The position numbers were made by a program, and so were the translations under genes. From the NCBI GenBank assembly GCA_947095585.1, contig OX352762.1:114668930-114732929 (forward strand): a stretch of DNA of 64,000 bases. The letters are read 5' to 3'. The notes beneath the pieces were generated by a model. It saw nothing but the letters and a program-made list of their open reading frames with translations, ran no database searches and was not told where the DNA came from. This DNA is from Nephrocerus scutellatus (Eukaryota > Arthropoda > Insecta > Diptera > Pipunculidae). Every line of letters starts with the position of its first letter. The stretch's first letter is position 1. Shown here piece by piece: positions 10,105-21,640 of the stretch.

Positions 10105-11275
10105 AAAAAAATTAATTTGCATGGACCCGAAAGGTATAGTGTCTATTCTTATGATTTGAGAAAATCTCTTAAAAAGTTTTCTGAATTGTTGGACAACGCC
10201 GATGGACTTTCCAATCGGCTGCCGAATTCTATCATGGCTTTATAAAGTTCTACTCTGGCATTGCTATCATAGGCGGCTTTAAAATCTATAAAAAGATGGT
10301 GTAGTGACTACATTTTTCCATCTCCTGATCTGATCAGTTGTTAATTTGCCTGGGATGAAGCCACACTGGTATGGACCAATGATGACTTCAGCATGTGGGG
10401 CCATCCTGTCTTGAAGGATAGAGGAGAAAATCTTATACTCAGTACTCAACAACGTTCTACCACGATAATTGCTGCAGGTTGTGATATCTCCTTTCTTATG
10501 TATGGGGCACAGGATGCCTGTCAGATGCCAGTCTTCTGACATCGCTTCTTGCTCCCATACTGGCGCTATTATTTCATGAATTGCTTGGTATATTACCGGA
10601 CCTCCTGTTTTAATTAGCATCTGATCGCTGGGACACCATCTGATCGCAGGGCATTATTATTTTTGAGCCGATTTATCGGTTTGCTAACTACGTCTATGCT
10701 TGGTGGCGGCAGCATAGTGTGGTCTTCGGTCATGCGTGGAGCGTCCAATTCCTCCGTTAGCTGGCCATTTAGCAACTCATAAGGCATTCGCTCTAAGATG
10801 CCTTTAAGATCGGCGATCAGATTACCCTCTTTGTCTTTGTAGTATGTGCAACACAGTGTATAATGCGTCATACCGCGGACTCTTTGGTAGAACTTCCGCG
10901 CTTTGTGCGGTTCTTGCTCTCTATACTGTTCTAGTTCACGGACGAGATTCCTCTCCAAGGCTGGTTTCTTTCGTCGGTGAACTGTTTTTTCATATCTTCT
11001 GAGCTCTTTCACCTTCATCCTTGCGTGCCCTCGTTCTATGAGATTGTTGCATTGCTCGGTACGCAACATTCCTATGTTTAATCGCTGGCTTACAGTCGAA
11101 TCAGTCGTTCCGATCTCTACGTTCCTATCTCTAAGATGGAGTCAGCAGTACTTATGACAGTATTCTTAAGTCGTGTCCATTTCTCTGTACCCCCGAAATC
11201 TCTCGCTGCATTTAGGGCGAGCTCTATCGCTTGACCATAGTTGTTTCTGGTATCTTCGTTGCGTGTTGACGCCAT
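10105..11275 (-). mobile_element. Non-LTR retrotransposon, 5' and RT part (family A)
   Basis: Broken LINE ORF. From 11275 down: RNNYGQAIELALNAARDFGG, then an open 151-codon stretch (11069-10614) with a basic RRYEKTVHRRKKPALERNLV region and RLKNNNALRSDGVPAI (the 'LKNGKAPG.DGIP.E' motif). Then comes a frame change near 10614-10620 and an open stretch 10620-10279 with CPIHKKGD, CSNYRGRTLLSTEYKI and QCGFIPGKLTTDQI (RT fingers motifs). A last frame-shifted piece to about 10105 gives LFIDFKAAYDS and LYKAMIEFG (RT motif A region). The YADD box is missing because the copy breaks off. Orthologous pieces of the same family at 106-493 and 30041-31080 supply the next portion. Confidence 0.88.
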
Positions 11276-13004
11276 CTAATGAGATTGTATTCTATAAATA
11301 ATAGGAAATAAAACGAGCTGATATTCCACCATATATACTACATATATACAGCCTATGTACTTATATTTATGTACTTCAATTGAACAAATAATGACATCAA
11401 TTTTTGATAACTCTCCATTTGATGGAAATACTCGTATTGTAATAACCCAAAAGGATCCCATTAAATATTCACTACATACCCGAAGATGGCTTAACGCACT
11501 TGCAATGATTTATATACAGAATGACATGTACATATGTATATAACCTTAATTAAGAACAGTATATCCTAATCGTATGAATATTCCTTAAAACGAGAAAATG
11601 TAACAAACGACTGCAATAGCTAAAAATTTAAACCGGAAGACATGTGTTCAAAGTTAAATTGTTTTAACTAAGGGCTATAGGAACTAGGAATGTAGCTATA
11701 CAGCCTTATTCGTACTCGCTTACCTATTGCAAAACGTCCTGTCATGCCGTCAAAACGAGATGAATCAATTTAGATCAAAATACGCAGCGAACATAATTGA
11801 TGTCTTTAGCTAATATGGATCTTTTATCATTTTTTTGAGAGTCCTGCAGATCCTGCAGTAGAATAAAATGTAGCGAAACAATTTTGAAGAACTTTGTTGT
11901 ATGTCAACGTTGCCCCAGCACTTGTGTTGACATTTGGAGTATTTAATAAATTGCAATAATTTCAATTTCTCTCCAAATGTGGTAAAATTCAATATGGGTC
12001 CTTACAAGTAGCAGTGCACTCAGCCTTCTTCTCCACTATACGGTTCCTGCAATGCGGATGATGAAAGGGCGGTTGTTTGATGAGGAAGAAAAAAAAAACT
12101 CCTCAAAGGGAAGTTTGTTTCCTGTATGGGGAGATGGAGGTGGGGCAATTAAGTCTGTGCACAGTGTGCAAGTTGATTCCCCTTGACGGTTTGCGACAGC
12201 TGAAGGTGCATGGTTCAATCGAGGGCAGACGACGGTTTCGTTTGTTCTATGTTTGTCCTGCTTCCAGACATGGTAAACAAAAGTGGTTATTGATGCTGGT
12301 TTCAAAATTAGCGTTTTATTGCAACTAGAGGAGTACACATACGCATAGAGCATGGTACACTGAATAAATACATTGCGTTGGGTGTACGTGGGCGTGTGTG
12401 GGTTTATGTGCCACAAAATCAATTGTTGACATTGCCCTGATGTTAAAAGTCCTACTCCTCTATTGAGCTATTGTTTTGCAACGTAAGCAAAGACATACAT
12501 ACATAGCAAAATTACAGCACTCTCTAGTAGTTAATACATCAAAGTTAACTTTCAAGAAGGATGCACCGCGTTTTAATCAAATGTTACGTAAACAATAGGA
12601 CAACATTGGCCGATGCGACGACGCAATTATTATTTTTTTAACGTTCAGTAAATATTTTCTACCAACGCATTGACGACAAGGACGACAACAAATGGAGAAA
12701 TATGTATTCCGGATGAACGCAGGACAACAGAGAAAATTGCTGAATGTCCCATTGATGTGAACTTTAATTAAATTGGATTTAAGCCAAGAAAAATCAGAAG
12801 CAAACCTCGCTTTATTGTTTTCTATATTTATTATTACATTTGCACCACCTTCTATATAACTTTCAGAATGAAAAGCTGAGTAACTTTATACAATTTATTG
12901 ATTTTCAGCAAAAAATTTTGTTATCGCTTTTTCAATTGAGACGCCCTTTTGTTTGACCTTGGTTTACCGGGTTTGCGTGAAGCCTAAAGCGGTTTGTTTG
13001 ACAT
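11276..13004. other. No recognised gene
   Basis: AT-rich DNA without recognised coding motifs. A 128-codon open frame on the minus strand at 12036-12422 has no family resemblance and looks like chance. Confidence 0.5.
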
Positions 13005-13095
13005 TTCTACCCATCAATCATCATCATCATATTTTGCTCTACAACTGGGGTCCGGTCCTCGCCTACCTCCATTCACCCTTGTCATTTAATCATGG
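13005..13095 (-). mobile_element. 3' end of family A LINE with ATG-repeat tail
   Basis: Minus strand reads GGTAGGCGAGGACCGGACCC..., TTGTAGAGCAAAATATGATGATGATGA. The same end (GGCCAAGACCGGACACCGG..., GTAGAGCCAAATATGATGATGA) occurs at 39279-39320 on the minus strand. A (TGA)n tail is usual for RTE-like LINEs. Confidence 0.65.
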
Positions 13096-13394
13096 GAAAT
13101 TACAGGCTGCAATAACGTTTGCGAATTATCAAAACTCGCGTTCGGTTTCGATAACTTTATGTGGGCTAACTACAATTTTCGGTCGTAGTACTGGTTCAGT
13201 TAAACGAACATGCAACACAGCAGGCCAAACAAGCGAAATAATGAAATCGAAGTTGGGTGACTGTGATGCTATCTCTAGAAGTGGATTGGCCATCTCATTT
13301 CTGTTTTTTGGCACCTAGGGCCTATTTCTTTGAGGTTATATCAAGTCCCCAGTTTATTCCAATAAGTCAGAAACTTTATGCCTCCCTTAATTAA

Positions 13395-13740
13395 TTAAAA
13401 CCGTACCCGAAACCTTACCCACGGGTAAGCAACCAAAATTACAGGGTTTTTTTCGGGGTAATCGTGGTGAATGCTTTGCAAATAGAACGCCAAACAGAAA
13501 CCAAATTTGTAAAGAACAACAAACTGAGATATAAGTCTGCTTGATCTCTCTTCGCCATATTGCTGAGTAAACGAAACCTTACACTGCAAAGTTACAGTGT
13601 CGCTTACAAAACCTCTCAAATAAAACGCAAAATCAAACCGTACCCCGGGTACAGTTTACAAATAGAACGCTAAACCAAAACCACAAGAGAGAAATTTTAA
13701 CTGTACCCTGCAAATCGAAAGAGCTATAAGACAACCTTAT
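13395..13740. repeat. Dispersed repeat with internal partial repeats, shared with 18100-18195
   Basis: Contains TTTGCAAATAGAACGCCAAAC near 13475 and TTTACAAATAGAACGCTAAACC near 13656, i.e. the unit recurs about 180 bp apart. The stretch GGGTACAGTTTACAAATAGAAC ... CTGCAAATCGAAAGAGCTATAA at 13636-13728 recurs at 18112-18193 with few changes. Class unknown; no ORF. Confidence 0.65.
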
Positions 13741-14239
13741 GACCAACATCGAAAGCGAAATTGCCAGCTTATTGCCCCATTTATGCGAATAGGGTTCAGT
13801 CGTGCAGGCGGTTCCGTCGATAACTTTTAAGTGATGTTGCCGTTTATTATAAATGGCATCGCTGGTTCATTAAGCCGAAAATATCGTGTTTTTTTATATC
13901 TCAAACACAAGGTGTTTTATTTAAGAAATAAAACAAACTGGGGCTCTCTTAATCAAAAAAATTGAAAGGTTATGCGTTCAAATACTAACATAGATTTGAA
14001 TTGCTTTACACCATATCCACTTATACCATCTTTAGTCCATTTTTTTGGTAAGCTTTTGAAGTAATTTTTGAAACTATATTATTGTTTGTGTTTAGTAGAG
14101 GTTGCAATTAAGAGCATTATAAAAGTACGAGCGTTACGCAAGTGCGGCATGATGTTATCATTTTTCCACTGTCCGCAGTGCTGATCAACCAAATATCCAG
14201 TACACAAACCACTAAACGCTTTTCAACATCTTGGTTGTA
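13741..14239. other. No recognised gene
   Basis: AT-rich sequence leading into the G/T tract. Nothing recognised. Confidence 0.5.
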
Positions 14240-14875
14240 CTGTGGAGCCTTTTGAGGGCCTTTTGGTGAGTTTTTTTTTTTTTGGTTGTGGGGAGTCTCT
14301 TGGGGTGTCTTTTGGGGTGTCTTTTGGGGGTATTTTGGTGGTACTTTAGAGGGTCTTTTTGTGATCTTTTGGAAGGTTTTTGAGGGTTTGTTTTGGGGTC
14401 TTTTGAGAGTATTTTGGTGATGTTTAGAAAGTGCTGTGGGAGTCTTTTGGTGGTCTTTTGCGAGTATTTGAGAGTCTTTTGGGAGTCTTTTGGGAGTCTT
14501 TTTGGAGTCTTTTGGGAGTGTTTTGTGGTCTTTCAGGGGTATTCGGTGGACCTTTTGGGAATGTTTTTGGGGTCTCTTGGAAGTGTTTTAAGGGTCTTTT
14601 GTGAATGTTTGGGGGGTTTTGGCAGTACTTTCAGGGAACTATTGAGGGTATTTTGAAGGTCTTTTGGTAGGTCTTTTGGGATTCTATCCTCTTTCTATTT
14701 CTTCAGGGGATATTTCGGGTTCTTTTTGAAAGTTTTTGGCGGTTTTTTAGGAGTTTTTTTGGGTGGATTTTTTGGAGTCTTTTTGGAATGTTTAGAGGGA
14801 TTTTAGGAGTTATTTTGGGGGTCTTTTGAAGGGTCTCTTAAGAGATCTTTGGAAATCTTTTGAGGATCTTTTTTA
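14240..14875 (+). repeat. Strand-skewed G/T-rich degenerate minisatellite
   Basis: About 640 bp made almost wholly of G and T on the plus strand, built from degenerate units such as GTCTTTTGGGA and GGTCTTTTG. C and A are nearly confined to the TC step and scattered GA/GG positions. The 87-codon open frame at 14393-14656 is an artefact of this composition. G runs (GGGG, GGGGG) recur throughout. Confidence 0.9.
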
Positions 14876-17039
14876 TATATTTTTAAAAAAGATAAAAAAA
14901 AGTGTAATACATTTTTCTATATTTTATTTTATAGAGCATTCTTAGTTATCCAGTTGTGAAATTTTGTTGGGCAGTGAACTCAACCATTTTGCTATGCTAT
15001 GTATCGAGTCGTGCGATAACATTCCATGGATCGAATTTAATATCTCCCTTTCCTCGTCTATTAATATGGATTTGTAGAGTGCATATTAACCTTTAATCTC
15101 CTAATCACTCCAAAGAAGTATAATTTCTAGCGCCCGTACCCAAGATTTTTTGGTGTTTGAATTTGTATCTGTTTTTTCGTTTAAGATTCGTTGTAATGAT
15201 AAAGAAACTATTGTCACATTAATTGTTTGCGATTCCAACTTTTAATTACACTAAAATATTTCGTATAGGTTTTTAAAGGACTGGTTAAGACCTTTGAAAC
15301 ATAAACTTTATTCATAATTTCGAAAGAAGCAGTCAAGTGACTGTTAATATTTCTGCTGGAAACTCCTAGAGATGAGGAAAATAAAAACCATAAACTAGAA
15401 ATGGCCCCAAAGCTTGTGGAACAGAAAAAATAATTTTCTCGTTAAGTTTATTTGCTTTTCTGCCACCACATTTATAACCTCCAGCCCATTATCCTTCTGA
15501 GTTATTGTTTTGATGTTCATCCTAGCGTGTTCTACTTTACGTCATCCTGTACGAGTATTTTTTGAATTGCGCACACAGAACGCAGTAGAAAATATTTTCC
15601 CTCTTTTTTCTTGTACGACATAGAGATAAGAAAAAAAACAACAACCAACTAAACATCATTTAGGTACGAGTAGTAGGTGGCATCGTTGTCGTCTTACCTA
15701 TTAAATACACCTCATATAGCCCCAGTTATTGCTTGTATGGACACAAAAATAAAGTCGGCTCAACAATTCTCACTTACAAATGGCAAAGTAAAGGCAAAAT
15801 CTTAATAAACGAAATAAATTCCTTTGACAAAATTGCTCGTAACACGATATGAATGACATCTCAAAATGGCGTGAGAACAAGGCGTGACAAAACGGGTAAA
15901 ATGGTATATGGGGAGAGGAAAACTTCTTGATTTACGTTGCTGAATGATGAAGCTTTGCTTCTAAATGATATCTTTGAAAGATTTTCTTTTGAATGAGTAA
16001 GTGACGGACATCAACATCAAACAAGATGAGATTTACGCAGAAACTAATACACGCACGTACATCACATTGCCTTCATCACTGTCCAAGAAAAATCCATATT
16101 AGAAATATGATCATTCTTTGAAATTTTAAATCACAAATAATTGTTTGATACCTACAGTTGGTTCCAACAGCAGATTAAATTTCTAATCCATGGCACGTAC
16201 GTATGTAGAGGAAATAAAAAAGACACGAGAGGTGTAGGAACATTTAGGATTCCTTATATATATGGATCATGGATATCCAAAGTTTAATTTCTCGCAATAA
16301 AAGAATGACTATCTACAATTCAATCCACTAGGGTGCAATAATAGAACACCACTGTCAAAATCTCTAACAATTTTCTACCTTTTCCCGCCAGCTATTCCAA
16401 CGAACGAACCGAACACAGATGAGATGAATAAAGTTTCCTATAGGATGCGAAAAACAAAGGGAATAAGAAGCAGACAATCAATAAGAAATTTTCTCGGCAA
16501 AACAAATAGGAAACGCAAACTTTTCTTAAAGGTGCCAATATCTATGTATACGAAGCCATCGCTGGTAGTTAAAATTTCTGTTTTCGTTATAGCTTTTTTA
16601 AGCGCACTATAGTATCAAGTAAGCGAAGCGAGGGTCTAGGAAGCATTTTAGTTGTGACGTAAGTTGCACGATTGAAGTGCACTTTTAACATAACATTTGT
16701 GTGAGCTGGTAGTATATAACATACATTGTTAAGCGATGTACTACAACCTTTAATCAAGATTCGGTGGGTTTGTGATGCCAAAAGTTCGTATTCATTGGTG
16801 AAATATACACAGGAAAGTCAACTAAGGGGCAAGATAAAATCAAGGCAATCGTGTTCACGGATTAATGCTATTAGGGAAATAACTGAGAGAAATATAGAAA
16901 TGGAATTTTTTTATCAAATAAGAAATTTTAATTTCAGGGAGCTGGGAACAATATATCCAAAGGGTACAAATGTACCACGTCGCTTGTTTATGTTAACAAA
17001 ATATTGAACACTCAATGGGACTCGTACCACTAGGCTAGA
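14876..17039. other. No recognised gene
   Basis: AT-rich noncoding sequence. A short A/T palindrome follows the G/T tract at about 14858-14892. No family recognised. Confidence 0.5.
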
Positions 17040-17505
17040 TCGTAATTTTCCAATAGCTCTGAAGGGGTGTTCTTCAAAGCCAATCCATCTATCCTACTCT
17101 TCTGAAATCTGCCAGAGAAGTTAGAAATTATATTATATATGGTGTAAATATCGCTTTGATAAGTCCAGTGGTTTAGGCGTGATGAGGTTAATATATATGC
17201 ATAATCGTATTTTCACAAATATCGCAATTCCAGCGCAGCCTATCGGGCTCAAAAAAGAGATAACCCTTCAGGAGCACCAATCGAACATATGGTGAGAATA
17301 TAGCTTCATTATGATATTGGTTTAGGCGTGTAGAGGTTACAAGGATATGGCCAAACCATATTTTCGTAAATATCTCAACTCCAGCGCCATCTACTGGGTC
17401 AAAACAAAACATAAGCTTATCGGAGCATCAAACGAACTTCGGCTTCGATACGTCAATTGATTCAGGCGTACTTATATTACATCTACATGCACAATTATTT
17501 TTATA
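17040..17505 (+). repeat. Diverged tandem repeat, unit about 140-150 bp
   Basis: GGTTTAGGCGTGATGAGGTT at 17170 and GGTTTAGGCGTGTAGAGGTT at 17319 start two units 149 bp apart, sharing ATATCnCAAnTCCAGCGC and further blocks. A third partial unit starts at about 17459 (GATTCAGGCGTACTTATATT). The array ends where the mariner element begins, so the mariner inserted into it or next to it. Confidence 0.8.
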
Positions 17506-17689
17506 TACGAGGTCGGCCTGAAAACTAATTGGCCTAGGCAAGAGATGGCGCTACCAGTATCAAAGCAATATTGGCTTTTGCACATACTATCCTTCAAATG
17601 TTTTTTTGTCAAATTTTGTGTATGACAGTCATTGAAAGCGAACAACTTTTGTATTTTTACAAAAATTAATAAAATTGAATGATACTCCC

Positions 17690-18200
17690 CGTGGCAGGGT
17701 CCTGCTGCATCTTACCCTATATATGGTTGGGGTGCGGGGCTCACCACGATCTGCTTCGCAATCGCCCAAGCACTCATACCTGAACGAAGGACGGGTGATC
17801 CTTGATGCCAGATCTGACCATGGTCCCGTGTGGAAAACTCGGGATAGCTTGCTATCCTGATGACAAGTGAGATGGTTAGGTGCGGATGGATGTGCTGCCA
17901 GGGTCTGCTTTGCCAGGCACTCATACCTGAAACAAGTGAAGCCATTGATGTCAGACGCTATTCACGGTTGAATTGGTACCACGGGAGTTGTCTTTCCCAA
18001 CGAATAAGGTTGACCTTCAGGAAAACCGATTCCGAGAGAGCAGGTGGACCTCTTTGGAGGATTGCCTGGACTAGAACAACTATGGTGCGGACCCAGTTAC
18101 AGTTTGCCTGGGTACAGTTTGCAAATAGAACGTCAAACCAAAACCACGAGACAGCAATCTTAAACTCTACCCTGCAAATCGAAAGAGCTATAAAAAAGAA
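17690..18200 (+). repeat. Repeat block inserted in the mariner 5' region
   Basis: Foreign block between the mariner 5' UTR and its HTH region. It contains the segment shared with 1558-1628, two related pieces around CACTCATACCTGAA at 17771 and 17917, and at its end the segment shared with 13636-13728. So two repeat families seen separately elsewhere are joined here, which suggests that they are parts of one longer element. No ORF recognised. Confidence 0.6.
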
Positions 18201-18445
18201 AACGAAAAGATGAGATCAACACTGAATTGAACGATGTTTATAGGAACGCTGCACTTTCGATATCAACGCTGTCATACGAGCATGTTTTACGATGAGCGTC
18301 CAGAGGTCACCACACCTGAAATGTTCGATTAAATCCATGGTATGGTAACTGACGATCGGCGAGTGAACATACGCTAGATTGCTGATGATGTGGATATTTC
18401 ATGTGAATGAGTGGAGAATATATAAACATGGACGAAACATTGTTT

Positions 18446-18700
18446 CATCCATCTTTTTTTATATAATGTATATACGCTAACGGGATTTGCACCGTTATAG
18501 TGCTTAGCACAGCGTTGGCGTTAGGAAATGCGGAAACACATAGTCCGGCAATTCATTTCACATAACTATTGTGCGGCTAAAGAAGGAATCTCTGCATTGG
18601 TTAGTACGTCCGAAGATAGGCCTAATGGTAGATCCGTGCGCTCGAGTTGATGCACGGATATTACGGATAAGCGTAATAACACCCAGTGAACAGTCTAAAC
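18446..18700 (-). mobile_element. LINE 3' end (family B) inserted into mariner
   Basis: Minus strand: RPIFGRTNQCRDSFFSRTIVM (RT C-terminal motif) followed by the family B 3' tail (CGCCAACGCTGTGCTAAGC...) and a TATATAAAAAAAG end at 18446. It splits the mariner ORF between its N-terminal and catalytic halves, so it is younger than the mariner. Confidence 0.8.
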
Positions 18701-19226
18701 ATTGAACTACCCCTGGCGAATCGAAGCCGAAAAAGGCCAAGTTGGAACTGTCGACCAACAAGGTCATGTAACATTTACGTAGATTATCTTGAAAATAGCA
18801 AAACAATCACCGGCGTATACTATGCTGAGCTTTTCGATCGATTCGACGACGACTTAAAGCTAAAGCGGCCGCATATGGCGAAGAAAAATTTGCTTTTCCA
18901 CCAAGATAATTAACCGGCACACTAGTCAGCAGTCGCATTGGTAAAATTAGATGTATTGCGCTACTAATTGGTTTCTCATCCACCTTATTCTCCAGACTTG
19001 GTTCCCTCCAACTATTATCTATTTCCAATCCTGAAGAAATGGCTCAGTCGAGAGAGATTTGGGTCGAATGAGGAAGTCACCATTGAGGTCTAATTTGAGG
19101 TCTTTCAGAAATCGTATTATTCGGAGCGTATCGAAAAATTTCAATATCGTTGCACGAAGTGTTTTAATCTAAACGGAGAAATAAATTGAATTTTTGGTCG
19201 ATTACATTTAAGCCCGCCTTCGTATA

Positions 19227-20256
19227 TAGGTTATATTAAAAGCTAAACTAGAAGTCATATGTTTCTAAAGTCAAGGATTGCCCAGATGAAGATGTTCCTG
19301 TATTTTTTTTGTGTTTGCTCGCTGCGAGCGATTGTAATTATATTTAGTCTTTTATTATTCTAATTAGTATCCTTATTATTTGCAGACAAACAAGCGAAAA
19401 GAGCTTACAGTTCTTCCTCACTTGCCACATTCCCTTAAAGTTAACTTGTTCCGCTTTTTTTAAAAGGAAATTCAGTTTTAGTTAAAAATAACTAAATGCT
19501 TCAAATAAGTTCTCCTCACAAAACAATATATAGTCGAAGCCATCTAACAGGTTCAGAGAAAATCCCTATTGGTGCAATGCTACTATTCAGTATAAGGGAA
19601 TTTTCCTTTTATTCGAAAAACTTTTGTATTGCGTATAATCGCGCACCGTCTACGCGATAAATTATCGTGCAATTTTTCTTTCAAATACATATTTTAACCA
19701 AAAATCGTATATCATGTGAGAATAAATTGGACCCCGAACGAAATCGATTCTGGCTAAATCAGACCATTTATTATTTGATTTTGAGTTTTATATTACAAAG
19801 TTTTGGCATGTTATGAAAATAAGGGAAAGAGAACTCCATTCTTTATCCCCAGCATCCGATTATTTCTGACAGATATCAAAATAAATCATTTCCGTATATT
19901 GTTCGTTTATTGTAATCGGATGTTTCAATCGAAAAATATTGTTGGGATACAGGTTACCGTTGAAAACCCAAACTCATTGGAAGTGAACCAAAGACTGCGA
20001 TTTGTTATGAAAGGCAGATTAATGCACTCCTCCTCCTCCACTCCCTTTCCCAGGGGAGCAAAATCACCATGTCCTAATCATATCCTATCTAACCAATAAG
20101 AAAAATTTCCACGAAAACAAAAAGTTTTGTTTCTTGTATTCTTTTTGTGTGCTGGATCGAACAAACCAGCAGGACATTAATATATATAATAAGAATAATT
20201 TAATTCACCTAAAATTAACAATCTGTTATAACCTCATAATTAAGAGATTCATAATT
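19227..20256. other. No recognised gene
   Basis: AT-rich. A 98-codon open frame at 19803-20099 has no recognised motif and is probably chance. Confidence 0.5.
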
Positions 20257-20398
20257 GGACGCCGTGGCTCAGTAGTTAAGTGCATGGATTTTTGAGCAGG
20301 AGGTTCGTAGTTCAAATCCCAGGAAACACCAAAAGTATTTTTAACGATTCCACCCCTCGCGAATGTCTGACAAAACTTCCGAAAGTAATAACTTGTCA
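20257..20398 (+). mobile_element. tRNA-derived SINE copy
   Basis: Head reads GCCGTGGCTCAGTAGTTAAG (A box), then GGTTCGTAGTTCAAATCCCAG (B box region, two parts), then GAAACACCAAAAGTATTTTT, CACCCCTCGCGAATGTCTGAC and AGTAATAACTTGTCACG. It ends where a LINE fragment starts at 20399. The tRNA-like region cannot fold as a normal mature tRNA, and a family-specific body follows. Confidence 0.85.
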
Positions 20399-20640
20399 CG
20401 ATGTAGCCTGATCTGTGTAGATCGACTAGAAATTTGTTAATGACTAGTGACCTTAGAAGGGGAGAACGCACTCCTCCTTGAGGACAATCCTTAACTACAG
20501 TCACAGACACTCCTCCCGAGGAGGAACTAATATCTCGACTTTCAAGCAAGGTCCTTATCTTCGATACCACTGCTACTAATTGCCGTTGCAATAAAGTTGG
20601 CTCACTTCCTTGGAACGAAACGTTCCTTCTATCTTCTTTA
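20399..20640 (-). mobile_element. Non-LTR RT fragment (family D)
   Basis: Open minus-strand frame with LLESRDISSSSGGVSVTV, DCPQGGVRSPLLRSLVINKF and LVDLHRSGY. PQGGVxSPLLxSLV is RT motif B of I/R1/LOA-like LINEs. The DNA from CGATGTAGCCTGATCTGTG is shared with 27567-27640, where the ORF continues past GYAEDLA. Confidence 0.82.
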
Positions 20641-21216
20641 CAAAATAGTGAAGGACACCTTCTGTGTTTTTTTTTTCCTGTACGCAATATGACTTGAGTG
20701 CACCAAATCACATAAAACCAATTTAAAGTAAATAGAATATCATTTTTTTCTTAACTTTATCTTTTTTCTTTTGTCCAGTTTTTCTTAAAATAATAACTTT
20801 TACGGAAAGTCGTTACCGAAATTATCCAGAAAATTCCTAGCATTAGGTACTTTCGTTCACATAAAAACAATAAACTCAGAATGTATTGCAAATTGCAAGT
20901 GACCGTGATCCTAGTGACCATCTTTTATTCTCTTAAATGATTCCTTTCTGTATTTTTGTGCAGAAAAGCATTACGGGCGACATAAATCTTATGGAATGGT
21001 CGGAAACGTAATTTGTAGGAATTGCCAAAACAAAACCAAATAAAATTGCAATGCCGCCGAAGCGTGAAATCCTTTTGATGCCACAAAAAAAAAAAAACAA
21101 TTATATGACGTAAGCTGACTACATCGCATAAAACGAATGATTCCTGTCTGAACGATCGTGCTGGTGCATATCATCGCATATCATCTGAATAAACTGTTTC
21201 GATAATGAAATGCAAT
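20641..21216. other. No recognised gene
   Basis: AT-rich sequence before the tandem array. Nothing recognised. Confidence 0.5.
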
Positions 21217-21640
21217 GAAACGAAAATTCTTCATTCTTCATTCTATCTTTAAAATCGTATAACTATTGATATGAAATGGAATGGAATGAAATGAAACGAA
21301 AATTCTTCATTCTTCATTCTTCATTCTTCATTCTTCATTCTTCATTCTTCATTCTTCATTCTTCATTCTTCATTCTTCATTCTTCATTCTTCATTCTTCA
21401 TTCTTCATTCTTCATTCTTCATTCTTCATTCTTCATTCTTCATTCTATATTTAAAATCGTATAACTATGGGTATGAAATGGAATGGAATGAAATGAAATG
21501 AAATGAAACGAAAATTCTTCATTCTTCATTCTATCTTTAAAATCGTATAACTATTGATATGAAATGGAATGGAATGAAATGAAATGAAATGAAATGAAAC
21601 GAAAATTCTTCATTCTTCATTCTACATTAAAAATCGTATA
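21217..21640 (+). repeat. Higher-order tandem repeat with about 21-copy 7-bp array
   Basis: The core at about 21301-21446 is about 21 copies of TTCATTC. Around it, a larger unit is repeated about four times: CGAAAATTCTTCATTCTTC, then ATCTTTAAAATCGTATAACTA, then (GAAATG/GGAATG)n. Units start near 21217, 21297, 21507 and 21598, and only the second has the 7-bp motif expanded. An open frame repeating SSFFILH is a by-product. Confidence 0.93.

Larger units (their letters stand above)
17506..19226 (+). mobile_element. mariner DNA transposon, decayed, with insertions
   Basis: Imperfect terminal inverted repeats of about 28 bp: the left end TACGAGGTCGGCCTGAAA matches the reverse complement of the right end (TACGAAGGCGGGCTTAAA). 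Each is flanked by TA-rich target sequence. The transposase is badly broken. N-terminal HTH pieces (TTPEMFD.IHGMVTDDRR, then R.IADDVDISCE) lie at 18300-18420. Catalytic pieces (VDYLENSKTITGVYYAEL, LLFHQDN, YSPDLVPSNYYLFP, GSNEEV) lie at 18780-19080. The FHQDN Asp and the SPDLVPS Asp of the mariner D,D34D triad are readable, but stops and frameshifts make it inactive. Two later insertions (17690-18200 and 18446-18700) interrupt it. Confidence 0.88.

Noticed and set aside
12036..12422. 128-codon minus-strand frame
   Set aside because: Composition and content look random; no domain recognised.
14393..14656. 87-codon open frame rich in Phe, Gly, Val and Leu
   Set aside because: Produced by the G/T-rich degenerate repeat; no stop codons arise because A is almost absent.
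20257..20335. Possible functional tRNA gene
   Set aside because: A and B boxes are present, but the acceptor and anticodon arms do not pair properly and the same sequence with a common body recurs five times: SINE, not tRNA gene.
21301..21446. Regularly spaced short repeats, CRISPR-like at first sight
   Set aside because: No unique spacers: a plain 7-bp tandem array in eukaryotic DNA.
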